64,000 nucleotides of DNA from Salmonirosea aquatica (GCF_009296315.1 NZ_WHLY01000002.1:6448966-6512965); one strand, 5' to 3'. Shown: positions 19,271 to 27,057, numbered from the stretch's first letter. A program made the numbers and translations. The notes: a model not told the origin generated them from the letters alone.

Positions 19271-20023
19271 TTATTCGCTATCAAGATAAGAGCCTTCCTC
19301 GGTCTTGGTGGAGTTGGCGATCATGCGGTTGATCTCCTCCATTTCCCGAGGCGTCAGATTCCGCCATTTTCCGACGGGAAGGTTATCGAGTGTCACGTTC
19401 ATGATGCGCACCCGTTTGAGACGGGTTACCGAATAACCCAGGTAGGTGCACATGCGTCGGATCTGGCGATTCAGGCCCTGAGTCAAAATAATTCGGAAAG
19501 TATGGCGGCTTAGTTGCTCCACCAAGCACTTTTGCGTCACCGTATCCAGAATAGGTACCCCATTCTGCATTTTCCTGATAAATTCGGCCGTAATCGGCCG
19601 ATCCACGGCCACTTCGTACTCTTTCTCATGTTGATTGCCAGCCCGCAGGATTTTGTTCACAATATCGCCATTGCTCGTCAAAAAGATGAGTCCTTCGGAG
19701 GGTTTATCCAGCCGGCCTATTGGGAATATGCGCTCAGGATGATGGATGTAATCAATAATATTTCCCTTGATGTGGCGCTCCGTGGTGCAGGTAATGCCCA
19801 CAGGTTTATTGAACGCAATATATACCTCGGCTTTCTTTTGAGGGTTGATCGATTTTCCCCCTACCCTTACCTCATCGGCTGATGTTGCTTTATCACCCAG
19901 CACGGCTACGCGTCCGTTAATAGTGACCTTGCCCTGTTCGATCCACTTATCCGCTTCCCGCCTCGAGCAGAATCCTGTCTCGCTGATGAATTTGTTTAGC
20001 CGGGTACCTTGCTCCTGTTCCAT
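19271..20023 (-). CDS. rluF: 23S rRNA pseudouridine synthase RluF-like
   Basis: Start taken at 20023 (MEQEQGTRLNKFISETG), which leaves 14 bp to the GH25 stop; the longer reading from 20062 would overlap that gene. An S4 RNA-binding domain at the N-terminus (RLNKFISETGFCSRREADKWI) is followed by the pseudouridine synthase catalytic block PIGRLDKPSEGLIFLTSNGD with the catalytic Asp, and GLNRQIRRMCTYLGYSV. This is the RsuA/RluE/RluF group; KPVGITCTTE and the S4 domain favour RluF (U2604). It probably shares an operon with the GH25 gene upstream. Confidence 0.88.
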   Translation of the reverse strand: MEQEQGTRLNKFISETGFCSRREADKWIEQGKVTINGRVAVLGDKATSADEVRVGGKSINPQKKAEVYIAFNKPVGITCTTERHIKGNIIDYIHHPERIFPIGRLDKPSEGLIFLTSNGDIVNKILRAGNQHEKEYEVAVDRPITAEFIRKMQNGVPILDTVTQKCLVEQLSRHTFRIILTQGLNRQIRRMCTYLGYSVTRLKRVRIMNVTLDNLPVGKWRNLTPREMEEINRMIANSTKTEEGSYLDSE

Positions 20024-20037
20024 ACCTACCGCATTGA

Positions 20038-20841
20038 TTATCTTTTTCCGATCTCCTGCCACGTTTCTACATCGTGTAAAAAAACGTTAAAATCTACGTA
20101 TCCCCTAATTCCGTCCGCCACGCCCCGTTCGCTGTGCTGCCAGAACAATACGTTGGTACTTTCGGCCAGGTCGTTCAAATGTACCCGGGAGTACCCCGCC
20201 AGCCAGAGAGGATATTCGTCAAAATTTCCGGCGATGTATTTCTGGTAAAAATGCTCGTTGGTGTAGATGATCGGACGCACCCTGTACTGCTTTTCGATAA
20301 TACTCAGCCAGTTGCCTACCCCTTTGATGATGATTTCGGGTGGCTTACCCGCTTCAATTTCCAGATCCAGCACGGGTGGCAAATCACCGGCCTGCATCGT
20401 AACCCGCTTAATAAAATTCTCCGCCTGCAAATTGGAATATACCCTCGGGTTGTAGAAATGGTACGCGCCCCGCCGCATACCCACCCGGCGTGCTTCGCGC
20501 CAGTTGCGGGCAAACTCCCGATCGAAATGCGTTGCACCTTCGGTAGCTTTGAGGTATACAAAATCGATGCGCACGCTACCGCCCTGTACTTTTTTAAGTT
20601 TATCCCAGTCGATACGGGCATTGTGATGCGATACATCGATGCCATGAATGGCATAACGCAACGGCAGGCGAATCCCGAAGCTGCGCACGTAAGTCCATTC
20701 GTTTTCATTCCGATGGCTCAGCCACCAGATCCCCAGCGAAACAACCAGCACTACGCCCCCCAAAATAAGCCATCCTTTCAGTGGAAGTGGTGGGTTTCGG
20801 GGTGGTTTTGTCAAAATTGTTTTCTTTCGTTTATGCGCCAT
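20038..20841 (-). CDS. Membrane-anchored GH25 lysozyme
   Basis: 267 residues: a cytosolic Lys/Arg-rich start, one membrane helix (GWLILGGVVLVVSLGIWWL), then a GH25 muramidase domain. Family blocks visible are IHGIDVSHHNARIDWDKL with the catalytic Asp, FVYLKATEGATHFD with the catalytic Glu, GAYHFYNP, PVLDLEIE and PIIYTNEHF. It would cut peptidoglycan between MurNAc and GlcNAc from the inner-membrane surface. It has a strong terminator just upstream shared with the neighbouring gene, and runs toward rluF. Confidence 0.9.
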   Translation of the reverse strand: MAHKRKKTILTKPPRNPPLPLKGWLILGGVVLVVSLGIWWLSHRNENEWTYVRSFGIRLPLRYAIHGIDVSHHNARIDWDKLKKVQGGSVRIDFVYLKATEGATHFDREFARNWREARRVGMRRGAYHFYNPRVYSNLQAENFIKRVTMQAGDLPPVLDLEIEAGKPPEIIIKGVGNWLSIIEKQYRVRPIIYTNEHFYQKYIAGNFDEYPLWLAGYSRVHLNDLAESTNVLFWQHSERGVADGIRGYVDFNVFLHDVETWQEIGKR

Positions 20842-20856
20842 GCCGGGGCGAAATTA

Positions 20857-20892
20857 TAAAAAAAGCCGCTCCAACAGGAGCGGCTTTTTTTA
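20857..20892. terminator. Intrinsic terminator, bidirectional
   Basis: AGCCGCTCC and GGAGCGGCT form a 9-bp stem with a short loop, flanked by a run of A on the left and T on the right. It lies just past the end of the peroxiredoxin gene, which runs leftward, and upstream of the GH25 gene. Confidence 0.85.
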
Positions 20893-20912
20893 TATTATAA
20901 TAGTAAAACCGA

Positions 20913-21547
20913 TTATTTGTTGGGCTGTGGTGTGTAGCGCAAATAAGGTTTAACCATTTTTACTCCCTTCGTGAATTTCTTCTGAGCATCCTCCGTACTG
21001 ATCGAAGGTACCACGATCACATCGTCACCATCCTGCCAGTCGGCGGGGTAGCTACAGAGTGGTTGGCGGTAAGTTGCAGGGAATCAATCACACGAAGCAA
21101 TTCATTGAAATTACGTCCCGTAGAGGCAGGGTACGTCAGCGTCAGTTTTATTTTCTTATCGGGGCCAATGATGAATACCGAACGTACCGTCGACTTTTCA
21201 CTGGCGTTAGGGTGGATCATGTCATACAACTCGGCTACTTTCCGACCTTCGTCGGCAATGAGCGGGAAGTTCACCTCGGTACCATTGACCTCGTTGATGT
21301 CGGGCAACCAGCGATTGTGCGAGTCGAGATCGTCTACACTTACGGCCAGTACCTTTACCCCCCGCTTCTCAAATTCACCTTTTAAAAGGGCGGTTTTCCC
21401 AAGTTCCGTAGTGCAAACAGGGGTAAAATCAGCCGGATGCGAGAATAGCATTCCCCAGCTGTCACCGAGCCATTCATGAAATTTGATCGGACCTTGCGTT
21501 GTATTCGCTTCAAAATCGGGGGCGATATCTCCTAATCTAAGTGACAT
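20913..21547 (-). CDS. 1-Cys peroxiredoxin (Prx6 type), frameshifted near the end
   Basis: Start MSLRLGDIAPDFEANTTQGP; the peroxidatic Cys lies in HPADFTPVCTTELG, and DDLDSHNRWLPDI and PLIADEGRKVAELYDMIHP are Prx6 signatures. The enzyme reduces H2O2 and organic peroxides. The frame as given stops early (at 21017) after ATPPTGRM. Adding one base to the run of four C/G at about 21039-21042 restores ATPADWQDGDDVIVVPSIS and an end at 20913 (VKPYLRYTPQPNK), the expected family C-terminus, total about 211 residues. The break is most likely a homopolymer miscall. Confidence 0.85.
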
Positions 21548-21738
21548 AATGTTGATTGGTTTTGGGGTTTTAAATTCTATTTAGTAATCTATCAAAGTGA
21601 TAGACTTTGAGAACACCAACGCCCCTTGTTTCATTCCCCGTTTCGCTACAATTTATCGGGAGCTGGTCCAAAAAAGGATCCCGACGGTTTTGCCGGAATC
21701 TTCTTTTGTGGTGAACAATGTACTACCTGGGGTCGATT

Positions 21739-21796
21739 CCGTCAATTGTAAAACAGCCTGACCGCGCTTGTAGCCAGGCTATTTTACAATTGACGG
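21739..21796. repeat. Long inverted repeat (22-bp arms, one mismatch)
   Basis: Arms 21739-21760 and 21775-21796 pair over 22 positions with one C/A mismatch around a 14-base loop. It lies in the 440-bp gene-free stretch upstream of the peroxiredoxin gene. There is no T-run on either side, so it is not a classical terminator; it could be an RNA hairpin, a protein-binding site or a mobile-element end. Confidence 0.7.
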
Positions 21797-21824
21797 GTTA
21801 TTCTTTTGGGTTACTTATTTACAT

Positions 21825-21854
21825 GAAAAAGCCCCTCCTGTGAGGGGCTTTTTC
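21825..21854. terminator. Intrinsic terminator hairpin
   Basis: AAAAAGCCCCTC and GAGGGGCTTTTT pair around a short loop with terminal A and T runs, so it can work in both directions. It serves the leftward gene at 21986-22294 or shields the peroxiredoxin promoter region. Confidence 0.8.
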
Positions 21855-21985
21855 TGATTCAATTGCTTATTCTATTTTGCTTACAACTCCCGGGAGTCAG
21901 GCTTTGTTTGCTCGCTGCTGAAATAATTACACGCGATGAGAGCAAGTCCTCGAATAAAGCAGTCAGGCCGCGCAGGCGGCATTTT

Positions 21986-22294
21986 TTATCGGTCGGCGGG
22001 CGCAGGGCCAGAGGTTCTGAACGGGTTGTGTAGCCCGGTCGGTTTGGGTTTTCCTATGCTTTTCCCAGTATCCGGATGGTTACTCGCGGCAGTGACCGGC
22101 GGTGAGTCTTTATGAATACGTGGTAGCAGCAAGGCCAGCAGCAGGCCGGACACAAGGCCAATGACCAGAAAAAAGTTCAGGGTGAGGTCAGGAAAGAAAC
22201 AGCGAAGCAGCAGGCCCGTAAGGAGCCAGGCGATGCATGTGGCGAACCATACCCCCACAAAATGGAGGCCATGGTTGAGATGGGAGGGTAACAT
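21986..22294 (-). CDS. Small two-helix membrane protein of unknown function
   Basis: 102 residues. Two hydrophobic helices (FVGVWFATCIAWLLTGLLL and FFLVIGLVSGLLLALLLP) are followed by a polar, proline-rich tail with PKPTGLHNPFR. No family recognised. It is the last gene before the decayed accessory stretch. Confidence 0.5.
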   Translation of the reverse strand: MLPSHLNHGLHFVGVWFATCIAWLLTGLLLRCFFPDLTLNFFLVIGLVSGLLLALLLPRIHKDSPPVTAASNHPDTGKSIGKPKPTGLHNPFRTSGPAPADR

Positions 22295-22595
22295 ACGCTT
22301 TTAGGGTGTGTAAGTATTTGAAAACAAAAATAATAGAATAACTGAGATTTACATAATATTAGTAATATTTACCTAAAAAGTTGGCCATAATTCATTTTTT
22401 TGGAATAGTGTATAAAAAGTGAAACGGCCGGACCGCTGGATCAGAATCACCTTTCGGGAAAGTTGGGGCGGGATACTTCGCAGTGCTATAAGTCGTAGAA
22501 AGTGGGGACGACGCACGTCGTGGAGGCGAAGACTGTGATCGAAATGCTAAGTAAGCACAGTGCCTGATCGTAAGGCTATGACCAGGCACCGTGGC
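22295..22595. other. Gene-free stretch with hairpin and short coding remnant
   Basis: AT-rich at the left. A plus-strand stop-to-stop piece ending at about 22566 reads KVGTTHVVEAKTVIEMLSK and may be gene debris. GTGCCTG (22560-22566) and CAGGCAC (22583-22589) form a hairpin next to the stop of the leftward gene at 22596. No intact gene. Confidence 0.35.
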
Positions 22596-22973
22596 TCAGT
22601 GATTGTGCTCGGCGTTCAGTTTGGCCTGTAAGGCGTAAAGCATCGTCATCAGTTCATCAATATCGGCCTGGGTGAATTGGCTGGCTTTCTTCCGGATCGG
22701 AGCTTTCATCTTTTCCGCATCGAATATATCGACGGAATCCTCAAACCCGACGAAATCACGGATAGCGATCCAATCGGACGCGAGCGTATGAGATAGGTCC
22801 TTGGGGATGATCAGGTGAAAATAGCCTGCCTGGTTGGCCAGGGTATGCTTTAATTTTTCCTTATCCCGTTCCAGGTTTTGGATGAGTTGGGTAAGCACGA
22901 CATCGACATAGATGTTCGATTTTCTGTCCGGGTCGGGACTAGCCGCCACGGGCTTCTTTCTTCTGAATAGCAT
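22596..22973 (-). CDS. Hypothetical protein (125 aa)
   Basis: Starts MLFRRKKPVAASPDPDRK and contains a central segment HLIIPKDLSHTLASDWIAIR and a helical end (ADIDELMTMLYALQAKLNAE). Basic N-terminus, otherwise acidic and helical. No family recognised. It lies in the accessory zone just left of the prophage. Confidence 0.5.
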   Translation of the reverse strand: MLFRRKKPVAASPDPDRKSNIYVDVVLTQLIQNLERDKEKLKHTLANQAGYFHLIIPKDLSHTLASDWIAIRDFVGFEDSVDIFDAEKMKAPIRKKASQFTQADIDELMTMLYALQAKLNAEHNH

Positions 22974-22979
22974 GTCTAG

Positions 22980-23071
22980 AGGGGGACATTAAGTATTAAA
23001 ATTATGAAGGAGTGGTTATATAATAGGTATTAAAGTTAATAATTCTTACAATCAATTCTCTCTGTCCCCCT
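22980..23071. repeat. Inverted repeat with 9-bp arms
   Basis: AGGGGGACA at 22980-22988 and TGTCCCCCT at 23063-23071 are perfect complements enclosing about 74 bp of AT-rich sequence. Could be the ends of a tiny mobile element or chance; no target duplication seen. Confidence 0.35.
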
Positions 23072-23129
23072 TTGATTACCCTGTTTTTAATAAAAATTTA
23101 ATAGACAATCATCTAATACCCATATAGTA

Positions 23130-23761
23130 ATGGAAGTTAAGCTCGTAATACCGTCGCATAAGCGGTGGTACCGGGTGCGGCCGACTAGTGCGGTGTATGG
23201 AGCGGCCATGTGTATAGAATAGAGCCAGGCGGATCTGTACCTGAAATGAAATCTTGGCATTGAGATCATTTCGTATCCCAACAGCGTGATCGGGCTGACC
23301 CGGAAGTGGGACTTGTTGATCCAGGACCTGGAGGATATGTTCACGCTCAACAATGACATCGATCATCTGCGCCGGTATACGGCGAGTCGGACGTGGCGTA
23401 TGCAATAGTCCAGAAGACGGCTCATGCGGCCCGGAAGGCGTGGGCCTACATGTACAGTTTTGCGATTTCACCGAATTCGATCCAGCTGAGTGGCTACGTA
23501 ACGGGTTAGGTCCATGGGGTACTCTCGGGCTTCAAATTGTAGTACAATTGCGATATCTATTGCAACGAGGATTACTGGGTTTCGCTGCTGAATGCCTACC
23601 ACCACTCTGTATGAAGAAATTTATCTCAGTAAAGAATTAAAAATCAATTCCCTAACATCTAAGTACAATACGAAAAATGGCAATCGCGGCTCAAGGTGAT
23701 CATGCAGAAATGGGACCGCTCACTCTACCGCACAAAAGACAATGAAACCAAAAGCTTTTAA
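23130..23761 (+). pseudogene. Heavily decayed gene with multiple in-frame stops
   Basis: Reading from the ATG at 23130 gives MEVKLVIPSHKRWYRVRP..., then stops after GAAMCIE and ADLYLK. The frame continues through EIISYPNSVIGLTRKWDLLI and QDLEDMFTLNNDIDHLRRY, shifts by one base near 23395 into DVAYAIVQKTAHAARKAWAY, and goes on past further stops to EKWQSRLKVIMQKWDRSLYR and TKDNETKSF at 23761. The coding character of the pieces is strong, and the number of stops (at least seven) and the shift mark true decay, not sequencing error. It may be a remnant of an earlier phage or plasmid at this integration spot. Family not recognised. Confidence 0.5.
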
Positions 23762-23837
23762 GAAGCTATCGCGGGAGGACCAGAAAGCCCTACGGGAATT
23801 GCTAGCAGAACAGCCCAGCGCTATGGGTGGGGTATAG
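23742..23837 (+). CDS. Tiny ORF (31 aa), possible remnant
   Basis: Starts with MKPKAFKKLSREDQKAL and ends SAMGGV. Overlaps the end of the decayed gene by 20 bases and reads like a protein N-terminus cut short. Low support. Confidence 0.25.
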   Translation: MKPKAFKKLSREDQKALRELLAEQPSAMGGV

Positions 23838-23909
23838 AGAAATAGGAAAAGGGGCTACTCGGACCTACCCCTATTACAGAGTAACGACCAGAAGATGCTT
23901 TTAGAGAAC

Positions 23910-23938
23910 GGAAAGCCCGCTCATTGAGCGGGCTTTCC
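23910..23938. terminator. Intrinsic terminator hairpin
   Basis: GGAAAGCCCGCTC and GAGCGGGCTTTCC pair perfectly over 13 bp with a 3-base loop. It stands between the decayed gene and the leftward gene at 23956. Confidence 0.75.
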
Positions 23939-23955
23939 AGAGCACTACTATTACA

Positions 23956-24210
23956 CTATTGCCAGAGTTCTCTGACCAATAGAATAAGCATAGTAAAATT
24001 ACCTATAATCCAGAAAAGAAAAAATCCCGGCTGGTAGGCCGGGGTCAAATCAATCAACCAATCACAGTTAACTAATGCGAAGCGATGGCAAATGTACAGT
24101 ACACCGAGCATTACGCATAGGGTACCGGGTGCGTCGGAATGTTTTCCGGCAGGACAAGCGGATGCAGCGTAATAATTAGCAATATGTTTACAAGAATAGA
24201 AAAGACACAA
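23956..24210 (-). CDS. Small membrane protein (up to 84 aa)
   Basis: The C-terminal half contains hydrophobic segments (MLGVLYICHRFALV and GFFLFWIIGNFTMLILLV) and ends RELWQ. An internal ATG (MLGVLYICHRF) would give 51 residues and may be the real start. It is the last gene before the prophage boundary. No family recognised. Confidence 0.4.
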   Translation of the reverse strand: MCLFYSCKHIANYYAASACPAGKHSDAPGTLCVMLGVLYICHRFALVNCDWLIDLTPAYQPGFFLFWIIGNFTMLILLVRELWQ

Positions 24211-24265
24211 AAAAAGCTGCCGAATGGGCAGCTAAATTGGCTGATAACAGCGATTATGTATAAAT

Positions 24266-24300
24266 GTGGAGAATATCGGATTGTAGTCCAATAGCCGGGT
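24266..24300. other. Left attachment region (attL) with core-like dyad
   Basis: This is the first base from which sequence is shared with the start of the second unit; bases before 24266 differ. Inside, ATCGGA (24275-24280) and TCCAAT (24287-24292) form an imperfect inverted repeat (5 of 6) around the 6-base spacer TTGTAG, the layout expected for a tyrosine-recombinase core. It does not fold as a tRNA. The exact crossover base cannot be set without the right host junction. Confidence 0.55.
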
Positions 24301-24354
24301 AACTCATTCTATGCCAATTTAAAAGCTAATGAAATCTAATTTGTGCGTGTGTGA

Positions 24355-24378
24355 GCGCTATTTTGTGCGCTATTGTGT
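24355..24378. repeat. Tandem 12-bp direct repeat next to attL
   Basis: GCGCTATTTTGT is followed immediately by GCGCTATTGTGT (11 of 12 matching), overlapping the end of the repressor gene. Its place about 80 bp inside the element end suits an arm-type integrase or Xis site; this role is inferred. An identical pair occurs in the second copy at 48683-48706. Confidence 0.4.
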
Positions 24379-24738
24379 GGGCGTTTTCCCTCTGTAAATG
24401 TCCACCAGGGACGTAAGAAGGCCGTTTTCTTTTTTCAGCATAGTATTTTCTTCCAGGCATTGCGTGAGTTTGGCGGTATAGCCTGCCACGTTTTCCGCTA
24501 CATAATTTCCGGAGTGGGGTAAAGCATCGGAAAAACCAAAAAAGTACGTCATGGGTACCCCGAAAACCTCACACGCCCGCCGCAGTACAACCGTGTTTAA
24601 ATCTTTCTTTTTGAAGTAGTTAGCGAAGTTATTCCTTGCTACCCCGAACTTTTCCGCCGCTTGTTCTTGGGTGTAATCCGAGCGATCAAACGCCCGCCGA
24701 AGCATAGAGCCAAAATGTACTTCGTTGCTGTTTTTCAT
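24370..24738 (-). CDS. XRE-family repressor (CI-like), copy 1
   Basis: Start at 24738 (MKNSNEVHFGSMLRRAFDRS), 122 residues; an upstream in-frame ATG would add 30 hydrophobic residues and is unlikely. Helix-turn-helix region YTQEQAAEKFGVARNNFANY, then a C-terminal coiled-coil-like tail (LTQCLEENTMLKKENGLLTS). It is divergent from the early gene at 24848, the classical layout of a lysogeny switch. It probably represses the rightward early promoter and its own. Confidence 0.8.
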   Translation of the reverse strand: MKNSNEVHFGSMLRRAFDRSDYTQEQAAEKFGVARNNFANYFKKKDLNTVVLRRACEVFGVPMTYFFGFSDALPHSGNYVAENVAGYTAKLTQCLEENTMLKKENGLLTSLVDIYRGKTPTQ

Positions 24739-24785
24739 GGAATTGTATCGTTTAGTATTGCATTTAATGTAATTATTTTCGTAAC

Positions 24786-24824
24786 ATTGTGCTATAAAGT
24801 AGTAAAGTGCTACTAGAAAACAAT
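24786..24824. promoter_or_regulatory. Candidate operator between divergent repressor and early genes
   Basis: A nested dyad: ATTGT...AGTAG TAAAGTG CTACT...ACAAT. The inner arms are 24798-24802 and 24810-24814, the outer arms 24786-24790 and 24820-24824, on nearly the same centre. It sits in the 109-bp divergent intergenic space, where a repressor operator is expected. The same dyad occurs in copy 2 (49114-49152). Confidence 0.45.
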
Positions 24825-24847
24825 ACAAAAACCCACAAACTTATTTT

Positions 24848-25126
24848 ATGGCAACTTTAAAGCAAGTGTACAGCGAAGCGCCCAATTGGGCCAAGAAAGC
24901 AGTTAAGAAAGCGCTCAAAGAGCGCCGAGGTATTACCGATCAGGGTTTTTATCACCTGATGAATGGTAAGGGGAAATTTACCGTAGAAGATTTCCGCACG
25001 ATTTACGATAGCAGTTGCATTGGGTTTCATCACGAAACCGGCTTTTTCTTCGATTACGAAGCCGCCAAGGAAAGAGACGTAACCGAGGACGCCCAAACCG
25101 CCGAGGTATTCGGGATGAAGTTATGA
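24848..25126 (+). CDS. Small Cro-position protein (92 aa), copy 1
   Basis: First rightward gene after the repressor. MATLKQVYSEAPNWAKKAVK is basic and helical; HLMNGKGKFTVEDFRTIYD follows. A DNA-binding antirepressor/Cro role is suggested by position, basic N-terminus and size; no clear HTH by eye. The stop overlaps the next start (ATGA). Confidence 0.6.
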   Translation: MATLKQVYSEAPNWAKKAVKKALKERRGITDQGFYHLMNGKGKFTVEDFRTIYDSSCIGFHHETGFFFDYEAAKERDVTEDAQTAEVFGMKL

Positions 25127-25317
25127 AAATTGACATTCCAAAAATCATTGATGAATACCTACGTCAACGTTCCCTTTTGATTGAAAAGGTCACGGCAAAA
25201 CCTAATCCCTACAATCGGGAGATTGTTGTACTTACTTCCCGCATTGATACCGTTGTAGCTGAATTAATCGATTTAGCGGAGGGTATCGAAACCGTACCAA
25301 GTGAGGACGAATCCTAA
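25123..25317 (+). CDS. Early small protein (64 aa), copy 1
   Basis: Starts at the ATGA overlap (MKIDIPKIIDEYLRQRSLLI) and ends VPSEDES. Acidic and helical. Translationally coupled to the upstream gene. No family recognised. The longer in-frame reading from 25015 overlaps the upstream gene and is rejected. Confidence 0.55.
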   Translation: MKIDIPKIIDEYLRQRSLLIEKVTAKPNPYNREIVVLTSRIDTVVAELIDLAEGIETVPSEDES

Positions 25318-25339
25318 ATTTTTTTTGCCCTGTAATGAC

Positions 25340-25494
25340 ATGATAAACAAGGCACTGCCACGAAGAATAAAGCAAATGCCCGCTAGTCGGGCCATGCTTT
25401 TACAGTTCGCCCTTACGGCCCGTAACCCTACGGAATACAGCACCCGGAAGTTTTGGAGCAACTACAATTTAAAGCCTTACCGCGATGGAAGTAG
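25340..25494 (+). CDS. Early small protein (51 aa in copy 2), frameshifted in copy 1
   Basis: MINKALPRRIKQMPASRAML is basic and arginine-rich. Copy 1 has TTTT at about 25450-25453 where copy 2 has TTTTT. The copy-2 version reads STRKFLEQLQFKALPRWK and stops at a TAG inside the next gene's start region, a normal coupled overlap. Copy 1 is therefore probably one base short. Function unknown. Confidence 0.5.
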
Positions 25495-25862
25495 AGAAAA
25501 TCGATACCAACCTGACGTTGGCTTATGCCACGTACAAAGAGCGTGAACCCAAAGCGATGAAAGCCGCTGAGGATATGGGCAACTATTTGAAGTCCCTGGA
25601 AGCCAAACGCCGCGAAGGCTTACACGTAAGCCCCGACCGCCTACCCGGCATGATCCAGTTTTATCGGATTTGCTTTGATGATTTGATAGACTTTGCCAAT
25701 GCCGCCACGGCTTTAAATGCCGTTTACGAGCAACGTTTGCAAGCCTTGAACTTTCCGACCCGCCCTAACTATGACCCCTATACGGTAGCCAATAAGCCCC
25801 CGCGCCTGAGCCTTTTAGAGTCCCAATTTTTAACCCCTGAATTATGCAGTACGAACGATTAG
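25485..25862 (+). CDS. Early protein of unknown function (125 aa), copy 1
   Basis: MEVEKIDTNLTLAYATYKER start; helical first two thirds (AMKAAEDMGNYLKSLEAKRR), then a proline-rich end (FPTRPNYDPYTVANKPPRLS). The stop lies beyond the next start, a 19-bp overlap. No family recognised. Confidence 0.6.
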   Translation: MEVEKIDTNLTLAYATYKEREPKAMKAAEDMGNYLKSLEAKRREGLHVSPDRLPGMIQFYRICFDDLIDFANAATALNAVYEQRLQALNFPTRPNYDPYTVANKPPRLSLLESQFLTPELCSTND

Positions 25863-26212
25863 ATTTCTCCTACAACTGGAATAATAAATTGGATTGTAAA
25901 GCATTTACAACCCTACGTTTATTGAACCCTAAACGCTACTTTATAGGAGCCAAGTTTGAAGTATTTTATAAAAACAAAACCTATGGAATATTTGAAGTTA
26001 AGAAGCTTACCCCGTTGACCCCGGAAGGTATTACGGATTTAATCGCGTATCTGGATACAGGATATAACGCGAACGAATGCCGCGACGTCCTGAGAACCAT
26101 GTACAAGAATAAGCCTAATTTTAATGATAGTACCCCGCTCGCTTATTGCTTATTGGTACAGGTTGTAAAACCGGAAGTTTCCCCAAAAAATCAAGTTCCA
26201 TTATTTAATTAA
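25844..26212 (+). CDS. Early protein of unknown function, faintly ASCH-like (122 aa), copy 1
   Basis: FTTLRLLNPKRYFIGAKFEV and KTYGIFEVKKLTPLTPEGI resemble the strand-rich start of ASCH/PUA-like RNA-binding domains, then a helical region (DLIAYLDTGYNANECRDVLR). This likeness is weak and by eye only. It overlaps its upstream neighbour and abuts the next gene. Confidence 0.55.
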   Translation: MQYERLDFSYNWNNKLDCKAFTTLRLLNPKRYFIGAKFEVFYKNKTYGIFEVKKLTPLTPEGITDLIAYLDTGYNANECRDVLRTMYKNKPNFNDSTPLAYCLLVQVVKPEVSPKNQVPLFN

Positions 26213-26467
26213 ATGACTATGGATAAGCAGAGTTTTTTAACCGAATGCGCTAAAAGATATGATCAATTTACAAAGGATGCGAAATCCCCGCCGAGCGTTT
26301 ATTATTTGGCTCTTAGTAATGAATTAGGTTGCGATATATCCAGCAAAGGGATTCTAAGCGTGAAAGGTGTTATTCATACACGCGAATCAATGGATAATTA
26401 TTTTCATAAGATTCTAACGGGAGGTTTTGAAGGTTGCTATTTTTTGCCGCCCGTATCAGATAATTAA
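26213..26467 (+). CDS. Early small protein (84 aa), copy 1
   Basis: Abuts the previous stop. Start either ATG 26213 (MTMDKQSF) or 26219 (MDKQSFLTECAKRYDQFTK). Its N-terminus resembles that of the gene at 26783 (MTKEEFLFKAEMLYDRYTE), so the two may be distant paralogues. Function unknown. Confidence 0.55.
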   Translation: MTMDKQSFLTECAKRYDQFTKDAKSPPSVYYLALSNELGCDISSKGILSVKGVIHTRESMDNYFHKILTGGFEGCYFLPPVSDN

Positions 26468-26488
26468 TTCTTTCTTAACCCCTACGCT

Positions 26489-26743
26489 ATGCCTACCCCA
26501 CAAACAGAGGAATTGCAAAGCCTTACCGAAAACCTGAGCCACACGAAAGGCGAAATAGAACACCTTCAAAAGATTTACAATTTGTTTGGCCAAAACCATT
26601 CATTTCTGATTGAAGGCCGTTTGTTTTCGGTCAATGATTGCGCGCCCGGCCTTTGGCTGATTATGTCAAATTTGCAATGGAAATCATTGGAAATTGCCGG
26701 ACGAATCAAAGCCCTAGAAGCGCTGCAAAGCGAACCCGTTTAA
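26489..26743 (+). CDS. Early small protein (84 aa), copy 1
   Basis: MPTPQTEELQSLTENLSHTK, helical at both ends with a short strand-like middle (HSFLIEGRLFSVNDCAPGLW). Soluble, acidic. No family recognised. Confidence 0.55.
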   Translation: MPTPQTEELQSLTENLSHTKGEIEHLQKIYNLFGQNHSFLIEGRLFSVNDCAPGLWLIMSNLQWKSLEIAGRIKALEALQSEPV

Positions 26744-26782
26744 TTTTAATTTATTTATTCACTTCTAAATTTTATTTCACTT

Positions 26783-27043
26783 ATGACAAAGGAAGAATTT
26801 TTATTTAAAGCTGAAATGCTATACGACCGCTACACCGAAAGGCACGACAACCCCGCCACCGGTTTTGTACTCATACAGATCCATCCTGATGATTCCGTAG
26901 TTAATGCCGGGGGACTTGCTACCGTTGAGCAGTTGCAGGAATGTATTTTGTTAATGGAAGGATTTGTATTTAAGTCCATGACAGCCGTTAAAAAAGCCGC
27001 CCAGGATGGCGACCCAAAAGGGCTAATTGTTGCAATTGCCTAA
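26783..27043 (+). CDS. Early small protein (86 aa), copy 1
   Basis: MTKEEFLFKAEMLYDRYTER, then FVLIQIHPDDSVVNAGGLAT. Similar start to the gene at 26213. Followed at once by an intrinsic terminator, so it ends the first early transcript. Function unknown. Confidence 0.55.
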   Translation: MTKEEFLFKAEMLYDRYTERHDNPATGFVLIQIHPDDSVVNAGGLATVEQLQECILLMEGFVFKSMTAVKKAAQDGDPKGLIVAIA

Positions 27044-27057
27044 TCCCTACCCTACCA

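Noticed and set aside
22392..22589. Minus-strand open frame of 65 codons
   Set aside because: Ser/Pro-rich without coding signs; overlaps a hairpin and a better plus-strand remnant.
24266..24320. tRNA or tmRNA fragment at the attachment site
   Set aside because: The GGACTACAATCC stretch gives a 5-bp stem but only a 6-base loop and no acceptor or T-arm; not a tRNA.
24739..24828. Longer repressor N-terminus
   Set aside because: The extra 30 residues are hydrophobic and Tyr/Cys-rich and would use up the divergent promoter region.
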